NCBI GenBank assembly: GCA_019054805.1
Contig: JAHQIY010000008.1
Span: forward strand, 2,589,501-2,653,500
DNA from: Brachionus manjavacas
Taxonomy: Eukaryota; Rotifera; Eurotatoria; Ploima; Brachionidae
Length of the DNA: 64,000 nt
Reading direction: 5' to 3'
Part shown: positions 13,601 to 21,738 of the stretch, piece by piece
Layout: every line of letters starts with the position of its first letter
How positions within the stretch are numbered: the first letter of the stretch is position 1
The notes under the pieces: model-generated
What the model was told of the DNA's origin: nothing
What the model saw: the letters and a program-made list of their open reading frames with translations, nothing else
Database searches by the model: none
Position numbers and translations under genes: made by a program

Positions 13601-13663
13601 CTTACCAAAGATATAGAGTTATGTCGAAGCTCTTATGATCCTCAAAAGAGTCAGCTTTTATGA
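295..13663 (+). CDS. Putative coiled-coil gene with ~19 tandem 22-residue mini-exons (3' part)
   Basis: Not recognised as a known family. Seen: 19 copies of a 66-nt exon (nine left of the LINE; then 8846-8911, 9370-9435, 9895-9960, 10419-10484, 10941-11006, 11465-11530, 11987-12052, 12511-12576, 13035-13100, 13391-13456), then a 52-bp intron and a terminal exon at 13509-13663 ending in TGA. Each mini-exon starts with two bases and ends with one base of a codon (phase 1-1), so any number can be joined without changing frame. The terminal exon is open in exactly that phase. The unit reads N-R-L-S-K-Y-E-L-D-S-C-Q-M-E-N-E-K-L-Q-N-E plus a junction Gly; the tail is Lys/Glu/Gln-rich. Both look like coiled coil, and 22 residues equals two hendecads. 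Copy 19 carries TAA in place of TTA, so full inclusion would truncate the protein. The 5' exons lie outside the window. Expression is inference; a satellite that captured an exon is the alternative. Confidence 0.5.
4771..5531 (+). CDS. LINE ORF1 nucleic-acid-binding protein, frame-broken
   Basis: ORF1 proteins of this LINE group bind element RNA. The first frame (4771-5106) has a heptad-rich helix (residues about 45-70, rich in Glu/Lys/Leu). The second piece (5103-5531) has the RRM-like core (NVIIYGVPESKK), the RLR...KPGPILVEL segment and the PDLTETERALDYELRKQR C-terminal block. Between them a third frame, about 5,045-5,120, reads DQIAVANATISEMNERIKRK, which aligns in style with the ORF1 of the second LINE at 61 kb. 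Protein continuity therefore needs two one-base shifts, both at A-runs (5043-5048 and 5117-5127). The first ORF opens with TTG, so the true ATG is uncertain. Confidence 0.8.
5458..8429 (+). CDS. LINE ORF2: APE endonuclease and reverse transcriptase
   Basis: The multidomain replicase nicks target DNA and copies element RNA. The N-terminal endonuclease (5458 to about 6,270) shows YLNATSLDNKL, SETWF, GGGVCLYI, YRPN and MGDFNFP. The usual catalytic SDH triplet reads KGH here, so the essential Asp appears lost. The reverse transcriptase in the second piece (6135-8429) shows NYRPVSLTS, LLDFAKAFDTVPH, GVPQGSVIGPLLF and the YADD catalytic box, then the RDLGVIF...LKWKNQ and RRATKFV C-terminal blocks typical of CR1/L2-like LINEs. 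The two pieces are joined by one missing T in the run at 6099-6103: the first frame stops at 6117, while the shifted frame continues through HVNIPTFQ into 6135. It overlaps ORF1 by about 74 nt. Confidence 0.93.
8427..8488 (+). other. LINE 3' UTR: two hairpins and (ACT)n tail
   Basis: Directly after the ORF2 stop there is a 6-bp stem, GTGTGC (8429-8434) and GCACAC (8442-8447), with a 7-nt loop. A perfect 12-base palindrome CTGGCTAGCCAG follows (8451-8462), then an (ACT)n run to 8488. Reverse transcriptases of CR1/L2-type LINEs recognise structured 3' ends followed by short microsatellite tails, so this is the likely template-recognition end. A related stem and (ACT)n tail closes the LINE at 62.6 kb. 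Confidence 0.75.
8489..13457 (+). repeat. Tandem array of ~523-bp exon-bearing units, right part
   Basis: The array continues after the LINE with unit starts near 8553, 9075, 9598, 10123, 10647, 11169, 11693, 12215, 12739 and 13263. The variants tttattgccc and aatttaaaag occur in the unit joints near 11140-11170 and 12711-12740, three units (1,570 bp) apart, which suggests a local three-unit higher-order duplication. The last unit lost about 255 bp of intron (joint near 13340), retains a shortened acceptor region and a mini-exon (13391-13456), and then leaves the array. Confidence 0.96.
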
Positions 13664-14830
13664 TTTATTATTTATGTCTATTAATTTTGTTTTTTTGACT
13701 TTATTTCGATTTTATAATTAATAAAAGAATTTATTATCCTTTTTATTTTCTATTTATAAGCAAATTGGTTAGATTTCAAACATTTCTTACTTTTTTTCTG
13801 CGTTTTTGATCTCCAGACTTTGACTTTTTGAAATTTTCAAATATTTTAAATAGTTAAAATTTTTCTTTAAGTTTGAACGATAGTTTTTGAACTCGTTTTT
13901 AATATCTTTGATCTCTTTAAACGATAAAGATATTTAATTTTGAACAAATTTTGATTCAAAACAAAACAACAAATCCAATGATGTTGAAGACAGTTACAAT
14001 ACCAAAGCCTGAAATTTATAAGATTCAATAAATAATTTTTCAAAAAATTTTCAATGAAATAGCATATTGTCCAGAAAACTTGAATATTTGTACACTTTTT
14101 TTGAATATAGTGTGAGTTCTAGTTTTAAGCACTAAAATCACACTTTTAACTAGCAATTTTTCCCCGACATTTTTTTGAAATTTTTTAGTTAAAATAGAAA
14201 AAAAATATAAAACATTTTGAAATGTTTAAGTTCGAATTTTTTATTTAAATAGGCAAAAGTAAACAAAATTTAATTAAGTAAAATTTAATAATTGTGAGAA
14301 ATAATCTGAAAAATCGAAATTCTACCAAATTGCGCATCTAGTTTATTTTGAAATTTGGTCAAAAATTTTCTTTGTCGAAAAAAAAAACTGAATCATGATG
14401 AGTAAAACTACCATGGTTACATGATAAAATCTTTTTAATAAATTAGAAAAATTCTAGAATCGAAATTTCCCGTACTTTCTTGGCTAATCCGGAATTTTTT
14501 TCTACCAAAATTATTTCCTATTAATACGGAAAATTTTCTTATTTTTCAAAGACAAAAATTTTGCCCCATCCTTATCTTGCTCATTTCAAATTTTGAATTT
14601 TATGCTCTTATCTTAAAAATCAATAACCTAAAACATAAATGTTCTTTTAACCGGACCAAGTGAACAATTTCGCTTCTTAGTTGAACCAATCATGTTAATT
14701 TTATGTTAATATAAATAAAGACAATATCATATTTTATTTTTATTTCAAATTTTTTCAAAAAACGTAATTCAAAATAGCTCTCAAACCAGTCGATTTTAAA
14801 TCTTCACAAATACACAAAACCTTTTATAAA
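13664..14830 (+). repeat. 3' flank of the exon-array gene, duplicated in pieces downstream
   Basis: No gene was recognised here beyond the preceding terminal exon. The stretch is a mosaic of segments that recur at 20-21.6 kb: 13664-13800 matches 20936-21066, 13964-14270 matches 20166-20470, and 14280-14830 matches 21075-21607, all in direct orientation with few mismatches. In the second location the order differs, with the 13964-14270 block lying upstream of the coiled-coil exons. That shows at least one rearrangement after duplication. Confidence 0.85.
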
Positions 14831-16149
14831 ATGTTCATAAAAATCTGAAAAGATTCCTTCAATCAAAAAATTGAAAAAAAATAAAAAAATTTTATATGAT
14901 GATTTTTAGATGATTTTTTAATGAATCTTTAAATGAAATCTAAATGAAATTGAGTCCAATATCTTTAAAGAATCATTACAAATTTTCCTCATGAAATCTT
15001 TAAAGAATCACTAAAATTGGGTTGACTGGGGAAGTGAGAATCTTCTCTTAATTCCAACTATTTTCCTTGGAAGATAATTGTTTATCAACAATTTGGTCGG
15101 TATTTTTGAGTTTTCTTATTATTGGTAAATACCAACTGAAGGATTAAAAATATTGCACTTTAATCATTTTTTTGAGATAAAATTTTTTCATTAATGATAT
15201 TGTCAAATTTAAACAAATAATAATATTTTCGAGGCTAAAGTTTTCTATTTTTGTGTGAATATTCAAATTTTATACTTTAAAAAAATTCTTCCGTGCTCAT
15301 ATTGCGATCACGATTAGTATTTTCATTAATCTGAAAACCAATTTGGGTGAGATTATTAAAAACAGTGAAAAATTTGAATCATAGATTTCCCATTCCTGAC
15401 ATTTTGATGTAGACTGTGAATTGTCTATGGAATTTTGTATAGATTCGCTTATGTTGTACCATGGGTTTAAATTAATGTAGTGCAAAAATTTACTTACATG
15501 TATAAATTTGGATATCATTTAAACCTGAAACACAATTGTTCGATTGATTTTCGTTCTTTTAGACTGGTATTTGATGGGATAATGGACAAGTTGGGCGAGC
15601 ATGTAAAAATCGGGTCAAAAAAAATCATATGAACAAAAAATCGGGTGTGTAAAAATCTGATTTATAATTAAATAAAAATTAGCTAATTGAGTTTGATAAA
15701 TTTTTTATTGATAAAATTATAATATATCATTAATATAATAAAAAAATATTAGGAATTGATAATATAATTAGATTGCTACAAATGTGGTTTTTTTTCGCCA
15801 ATATTTAAAGTTTCCGATTTAAAATTAGAAAGATAAGAAGTTTTAATGTACATGCTATGATTTTCATGCTATCGTTTTTATTTCTAATTTGTATCATTAT
15901 TTTTGTCTTACATTTTAATTTTACATTTTTTAATTTTAATTTTTTCGAATTAACGTTCCTTTTTATTTTAATAATTTTATTTTTAGGTAATAAGTATTAT
16001 TTTTCATTTTTTAAAAAAACAAAAAAACACAAAAAAATTTATTTTTTATCTCTTTTTTAGTTTTTTACTTCTCCTTAAAGGAAGCTAATTCAATTCAATA
16101 AATAAAAAAAAAGGGCAGAATTGGTCCTAAATAAAAAAAAAATAATTTA
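14831..16149. other. AT-rich non-coding stretch
   Basis: I see no supportable gene. The open frames at 15297-15518 (minus) and 15857-16060 (plus) are low-complexity Phe/Ile/Lys-rich translations. At about 16062-16105 a TTTTAC...TCCTTA..AGGA...TAATTCA...AATAAA pattern resembles the 3' terminus of the LINE relics at 43,425-43,465 and 48,885-48,925, so a LINE 3' end may sit here. Confidence 0.4.
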
Positions 16150-16325
16150 AAACCTTGGACAAATCTTAAATTTGTAAGGGTCTATTTTCAGTGACAAATC
16201 ATAAGCATAAGCTAAAGCCAATAAACCACAGTCGTTGTCACCATCTTTTTCAGCAACTTAGGCTATTTGAACTGTAAGTACCGAACGTTCTGGGTTCTCA
16301 TGTCCAAAAAGTCCAAGTTCACTTA
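16150..16325 (-). pseudogene. Fossil of an Ulp1-like (C48) cysteine protease active-site segment
   Basis: Reading the minus strand from about 16,290, one frame gives V-Q-I-A-stop-V-A-E-K-D-G, then DNDCGLLALAYAYDLSL, then KIDPYKFKI. A G-x-x-DCG-L-x-ALAYA stretch is the catalytic-Cys region of Ulp1/SENP-type proteases, which many animal transposons carry. There is an internal stop and no upstream His or Asp motifs could be found, so this is a decayed transposon fragment rather than a gene. Assignment rests on one short motif. Confidence 0.5.
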
Positions 16326-16899
16326 AAATTTTTGATATAATTTTTAATTATTCATTTTAATTTAAGTCAATTTACAGGAAGTACTTTACTTGATAAATAT
16401 TTTAAAGTCTTTTAAGTTTAATGAGAACTTTTCCCGAAAGATGAGAACTATTTTCGGTTTTTGTTATTATGAGATTAATTTAAATTAATTAGAAAAAATT
16501 TTAAATTAAAAAATTCTTTTTATGGTCTCTAAAAGGACGGCTCGCTATTTCAACTCGTATGAATATTTTAAATAATAAGAACCTTCGTTTAATTTCTGAT
16601 ATAAATATTACTAGGACTGGTGTTTTATTAAGAAATTCTAATTTTTCATTAAAAGTAATAGTAATTTCAATATTTTCTTACTTCCATTTGGCGTAATTCA
16701 TATCGGGCATAGAAATCATTTCTATTGAATGACGAAAAAGTTTTTCGTCATTTTTTTTTATCAAGTCCAAGTTCGTTAGTAATTAATGTAGTACATTGTT
16801 GGATTGAAAATAATAATTATAAAAAAGAAGAAATTTCATAAAATTCGTATTATTTCTCGTTGCTTTAATTCAAAATAAAAAAAATAAAACTAGAATTTT

Positions 16900-17312
16900 T
16901 GAAACAAAATGATCTAAATAAATTGGAAATTATTTTTTTTAAGGAAAAAGATAATCCAGATACGAGTTGGATTCGTGGCAGAAAGAAAATGAAAAATTAC
17001 TGAATGATTTTTCCACAAAGAGATCAAAAGAATTCTGAATAGAGGTAAAAATATCTTTACCAACCTGAATCAATATATCCTTTTCTGTAATTTTAACACA
17101 AAAGATGAATTTTAAATTTTTTGAAAAAATAATTATCTTTTAAATATTTTTCGACCACAATTAACTAATGGCTGACAAAATTTAAAGCCTTGAAAATCAA
17201 ATTAAGATTTTACTCGAGCAGGAGAGGTATTTCGAGATTAAAAATCCAATCCTCACCAAGGATCTAGAGTTATTTCGAAGTGCTAATGATCCTCAAAAGA
17301 AACAGCTTTTAT
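16900..17312 (+). pseudogene. Degenerate copy of the coiled-coil gene 3' end
   Basis: This is a second, more diverged copy of mini-exon plus terminal exon. About 16,945-17,010 reads R-Y-E-L-D-S-W-Q-K-E-N-E-K-L-L-N-D after an in-frame TAA. The terminal exon (about 17,165-17,312) keeps IFTRAA-scale similarity to 13509-13663 at the base level, but has TAA where the intact copy has CAA early in the exon, and other changes follow. The normal gtaaat donor is lost (gattttt). It is a pseudogene copy. Confidence 0.75.
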
Positions 17313-17380
17313 AATTTTTTATTTTATTTTATTATTTTTTGTATTTTTTGACTTTATTTCGATTAAATAATTAAAGATAG

Positions 17381-17635
17381 GGAAGCACGGCTTTATAATA
17401 TCGAGTAACGAGGCGTTAACTTTCAACTTTAATGTTATGTTTTATTTGCATGTTTATTATAATCTATTAGTTTCGAAAAAGTAAAAAATAACATGTAATT
17501 TGTCAATTAATGTGTATACTCTATTGACGATTTACGCCAAGAATTTTTTTAAAACTGTTCCACATACGATTTTTCTACGTGTCCGTGTCTGCTTAATCAG
17601 CTCGTCACGCGACCGCTCGTTCCTCGCAAAAAATT
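17381..17635. mobile_element. ~255-bp insertion with ATTAAA flanks in the duplicated 3' flank
   Basis: The surrounding copy of the coiled-coil gene 3' flank should read through attaaa into gaatttatta (compare 20,990-21,005). Here the two halves are separated by an unrelated and locally G+C-richer segment beginning gatagggaagcacggc and ending ccgctcgttcctcgcaaaaa. ATTAAA is present on both sides (about 17,375-17,380 and 17,630-17,637), consistent with a short target duplication. There is no ORF and no clear terminal inverted repeat. A related start (gggaagca.rgctttt...atcg) lies at 57,740. The superfamily is unknown. Confidence 0.55.
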
Positions 17636-17639
17636 AAAG

Positions 17640-19030
17640 AATTTATTATTTCTTTGTATCAAAATTCATGTCAAGCACATACTTAGGAGACGCACTGTCC
17701 AACTCTGACTAAAACGTCGTTTTCAAATGTTTTAAAAAAAAATAAATTATACATCCTATAATACTAAATCGTCTTAGGCAATTCTCGTAGACTGATGGCG
17801 GTCCAATTTTGTCACCTTTAAACAAATCAAAATAAAAAAAAAATTTTGTCGCCTTTTGATTACTTTTTCTCCGGTAGAAATTGAATTTATAGCAAAATTG
17901 ATATTTTAATCAATAAAGGAAATTTTTTTTAAAATGCTTTAAGAATTAAAATATTTTTGAATAAAGAATAATTTTCAGAAAAATAAATAATTATGAAATT
18001 TTTTTCAATAAAGCTTCTAAATTCTTATCCAGTTTTTAGGTCGTACGAAAAAGAAAAGGAAAAAAAAAAGAAAAAAAAAATAGGAAAATTAAGATACCAT
18101 TGAATCCTCGATTTGCCTTGTTTCAAAAATTTTGTTTCTAAACTGAATTTCGTTCGGTCGAAACCATCGAAAGAAAGAATAAATTTGAAATTTGAAAAAC
18201 GAAATATGCAAATGAATGGTAAAGTTGTTTAGTGAATGAAACAAACCAGTCTTGATTGCAAATTAAAACGTAAAACATTTTTTTTTTTTTGGTCGTGAGT
18301 GTCGATTTCAATCAAAAATAATTATTTACTGCTATAGCTTGTAAAAGCTTAACCCTTTTTTGGGTCTCAGTATTTTTTACTGACACTACTACTATCTTGG
18401 AGAGGAAACAAAATTATCATAATTTTTTACAGTTTTTTAATTAATTGGTTCTCAAACGACTGTTTTTGCTTGATTTTGCCTATTCAAATTAAAGTTTCGA
18501 ACTTAAATATTTAAAAATGTTTAATATTTTTTTAAACATTTTGACATAAAAAAATTTAAAAAAAAATGTTTCAAAAAATTTCATTCCTACAATGAATGAA
18601 GGGTTTCGTATGGTGACGAATCAGACAAGGAAAAAACTCTGACTTGGTTGTGAAATTTTTTGTAACTTTCACAAACTGCGCCATGCTTAATAATCTGCAC
18701 ATTAGGGTAAATTATAAAGATAAACAAAGTGCCACTGCGTACCCTCCGCGACTTATTTATCCATGTAATTTACAAAATTATTTCATGATGTATTAGCTGA
18801 TTAAAAATTTAAAAACTTGATGAAAAATTTTAATTTAGTCATGATTAAAAACACATTTTAAATATATCATAACTAATAAGACTTTTTTAAAAGTTAATAA
18901 AAAGACTGTTTTTGCTAGCTTTTGCCTATTAAAAAAAGAATTCGAACTTAAACATTTCAAAATATTTAATATTTTTTTATCTATTTTGACATAACAAATT
19001 TCAAAAAAATGTTTCAAAAGTTTTAATTCC
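17640..19030. other. Non-coding stretch with internal repeat
   Basis: No gene is supported. Two direct, diverged copies of a segment beginning gactgtttttgct and ending cctacaatgaat lie at about 18,457-18,597 and 18,903-19,037. Their reverse complement resembles 14,205-14,262 and 20,410-20,465. These are further pieces of the shuffled zone between the exon array and TCP11L1. Confidence 0.6.
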
Positions 19031-19033
19031 TAC

Positions 19034-19240
19034 AATGAATAAAGAAATGTTTACTGGGAATCGCTTGTGGACAAGTCCGACCGTGGCGAATTCTGAGAAG
19101 GACTTGAAGACAAAAAGGATAGAAATGGATTGGGGCTCTCAGAGCGTTACTTAGACTCGGAAGATTTATCGTTGTTTTCCATGTTGAGAGCAAAATATAA
19201 AAAACTATTTTTAACAAAGCTAGTTGAAATACAAAAAAAA
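19034..19240 (-). pseudogene. Inverted partial copy of TCP11L1 exon 1 with stop codon
   Basis: The minus strand from about 19,240 down to 19,050 matches the TCP11L1 5' UTR and first exon (21,690-21,870), including the ATG and the residues MENNDKSSESK. The codon after that Lys is TAA instead of AAA, and the reading breaks away near 19,050. It is therefore a truncated, inverted, disabled duplicate lying 2.5 kb upstream of the real gene. Confidence 0.85.
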
Positions 19241-19429
19241 TTAGATAAATTCAAAGATTATTAAAGATTAATAAGCATATTTTCTATTATTAAGCTGTGT
19301 AAATTTTTATTTTTAGGAATGAAAATTTTTGTTTTATTTTAGTTTGATATCTATCGTTGACTCTAAATGAAAAAATTAACTTTTTAAAATATTTGAAAAT
19401 TTCAAATACTCAAAGTCTAGAAGCAGCGT

Positions 19430-20157
19430 CAGCTATTTTTTCGGCTAAATTGTTATTAAATATATTAAAAATTCAATTTATTTAATTAAATTTACCTTCA
19501 TTCTGTAATTTTTCATTTTCCATCTGACACGAATCTAATTCATACTTGTCTAATCTATTTCCTTAAAAAAAATTTTTAAAAAAAATATTTTGAATCATTT
19601 TGTTTTAAAAAATTTTAGAAAGCTTTTTTAAATTTTGAATAAAAAAATCAAGAAAATTGACAAATAATATAAAATTTCTCTTTTTTTTTAATGATTTTCA
19701 ATGCAACAATGTGCTTCATTCATAACAGGTGGCCAAAAATCTTTTGTTTATTTTGTTATAAAAATTATTTAGAAAAAAATGATGAACCAAGAATGATATA
19801 AAATTAAAATTGAGAGAATTCACAGCCTTTTTTCTCTAGATTCTAAAATTCATTTATCTTTTAAACTGCCTTTTCAATTTAGTTTTCTCTGGGCAATTAA
19901 TTTACCCTACCTGCGACATAGATTGTTCTCAAAATGATAAGAAAAAAGGTAAGATACTGATAATAAAAAATGACTTGTTTTTAAAATTTTAGAATACATA
20001 TAATTGTTCTCTAATTTCTTTAATTAAATTTACCTTCATTCTGTAATTTTTCATTTTCCATCTGACACGAATCTAACTCGTATTTGAGTCTGGTAGCATT
20101 TGATTCGATTTCTTGAGAATGTTTATATTGAGGTATTAAAGCACATTCCTCCGATTA
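19430..20157 (-). pseudogene. Inverted copy of one array unit with two coiled-coil exons
   Basis: The minus strand shows an exon (about 20157-20034) that reads, near its end, A-T-R-L-K-Y-E-L-D-S-C-Q-M-E-N-E-K-L-Q-N-E and is preceded by sequence absent from the array (SEECALIPQYKHSQEIESN). Then comes one satellite-type intron and an intact 66-nt mini-exon (19561-19496) with a proper donor. Finally the start of the terminal exon (from about 19,444) breaks off after A-D near 19,430. This piece shows what the single-copy gene looked like: upstream exon, one mini-exon, terminal exon. The array is therefore an amplification of the mini-exon plus intron. Confidence 0.8.
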
Positions 20158-20513
20158 GAGCACAAAACAAAACAACAAATCCAATGATGTTGAAGACAGT
20201 TACAATACCAAAGCCTGAAATTTATAAGATTCAATAAATAATTTTTCAAAAAATTTTCAATGAAATAGCATCTGGTCCAGAAAACTTGAATATTTGTACA
20301 ATTTTTTTGAATATAGTGTGAGTTCTAGTTTTAAGCACTAAAATCACACTTTTAACTAGCAATTTTTCCCCGACATTTTTTTGAAATTTTTTAGTTAAAA
20401 TAGAAAAAAATATAAAACATTTTGAAATGTTTAAGTTCGAATTTTTTATTTAAATAGGCAAAAGTAAACATAAACAGTTGATTTACCTTTCTTTTTTATC
20501 TATATAATTTACA

Positions 20514-20935
20514 AAATCTAGCAAAAAAAATCATTAAAAAAAAAGAGAAATTTTATATTATTTTTCAATTTTCTTGATACTTTTATTCAAAATTTAAAAA
20601 AGCTTTCTAAAATTTTTTAAAACAAAATGATTCAAAATTTTTTTTTTTTAAATTTTTTTTAAGGAAATAGATTAGACAAGTATGAATTAGATTCGTGTCA
20701 GATGGAAAATGAAAAATTATAGAATGAAGGTAAATTTAATTAAATAAATTGAATTTTTAATATATTTAATAACAATTTAGCCGAAAAAATAGCTGACAAA
20801 ATTCAAAGCCTTGAAAATCAAATTAAGATTTTCCTCGAGCAGGAGAGGTATTTCGAGATTGAAAATCAAATGCTCACCAAGGATCTAGAGTTATGTCGAA
20901 GCGCTAATGATCCTCAAAAGAGTCAGCTTTTATGA
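20514..20935 (+). pseudogene. Third copy of coiled-coil mini-exon plus terminal exon
   Basis: A part of the unit intron is followed by a 66-nt mini-exon at 20664-20729, a 51-bp intron, and a terminal exon at 20781-20935 with the same length and stop as 13509-13663. The terminal exon is open and ends QKSQLL. In the mini-exon the conserved CAG (Gln) near its end is TAG, a nonsense change. Both splice sites are intact. Either a disabled duplicate or a gene that skips this exon; the phase-symmetric exon would permit skipping. Confidence 0.7.
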
Positions 20936-21607
20936 TTTATTATTTATGTCTATTAATTTTGTATTTTTGACTTTATTTCGATTTTATAATTAATAAAAGA
21001 ATTTATTATCCTTTTTATTTTCTATTTATAAGCAAATTGGTTAGATTTCAAACATTTCTTACTTTTTTTCTAAAAAATTTAATAATTGTGAGAAATAATC
21101 TGAAAAATCGAAATTCTACCAAATTGCGCATCTAGTTTATTTTGAAATTTGGTCAAAAATTTTCTTTGTCGAAAAAAAAAACTGAATCATGATGAGTAAA
21201 ACTACCATGGTTACATGATAAAATCTTTTAATAAATTAGAAAAATTCTAGAATCGAAATTTCCCGTACTTTCTTGGCTAATCCGGAATTTTTTTCTACCA
21301 AAATTATTTCCTATTAATACGGAAAATTTTCTTATTTTTCAAAGACAAAAATTTTGCCCCATCCTTATCTTGCTCATTTCAAATTTTGAATTTTATGCTC
21401 TTATCTTAAAAATCAATAACCTAAAACATAAATGTTCTTTTAACCGGACCAAGTGAACAATTTCGCTTCTTAGTTGAACCAATCATGTTAATTTTATGTT
21501 AATATAAATAAAGACAATATCATATTTTATTTTTATTTCAAATTTTTTCAAAAAACGTAATTCAAAATAGCTCTCAAACCAGTCGATTTTAAATCTTCAC
21601 AAATACA
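20936..21607 (+). repeat. Duplicated flank blocks (second copies)
   Basis: 20936-21066 repeats 13664-13800 and 21075-21607 repeats 14280-14830. The block 20166-20470 repeats 13964-14270 but lies upstream of the coiled-coil exons instead of downstream. Identity is high throughout, with only scattered substitutions and A-run length changes. No coding content is seen. Confidence 0.85.
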
Positions 21608-21738
21608 TATCTTCTTAGATATTATAATTAAGCAAAAAAATTCAATCTGGTTACGTAACCTTTGCATTTATCTAATTGTAGATTTTTGTATTTCAACTAG
21701 CTTTGTAAAAAAATAGTTTTTTATATTTTGCTCTCAAC

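Noticed and set aside
15857-16060. Hydrophobic 67-residue ORF that looks like a membrane protein
   Set aside because: Phe/Ile/Leu come from T-rich low-complexity DNA; no initiation context, conservation or neighbours support it.
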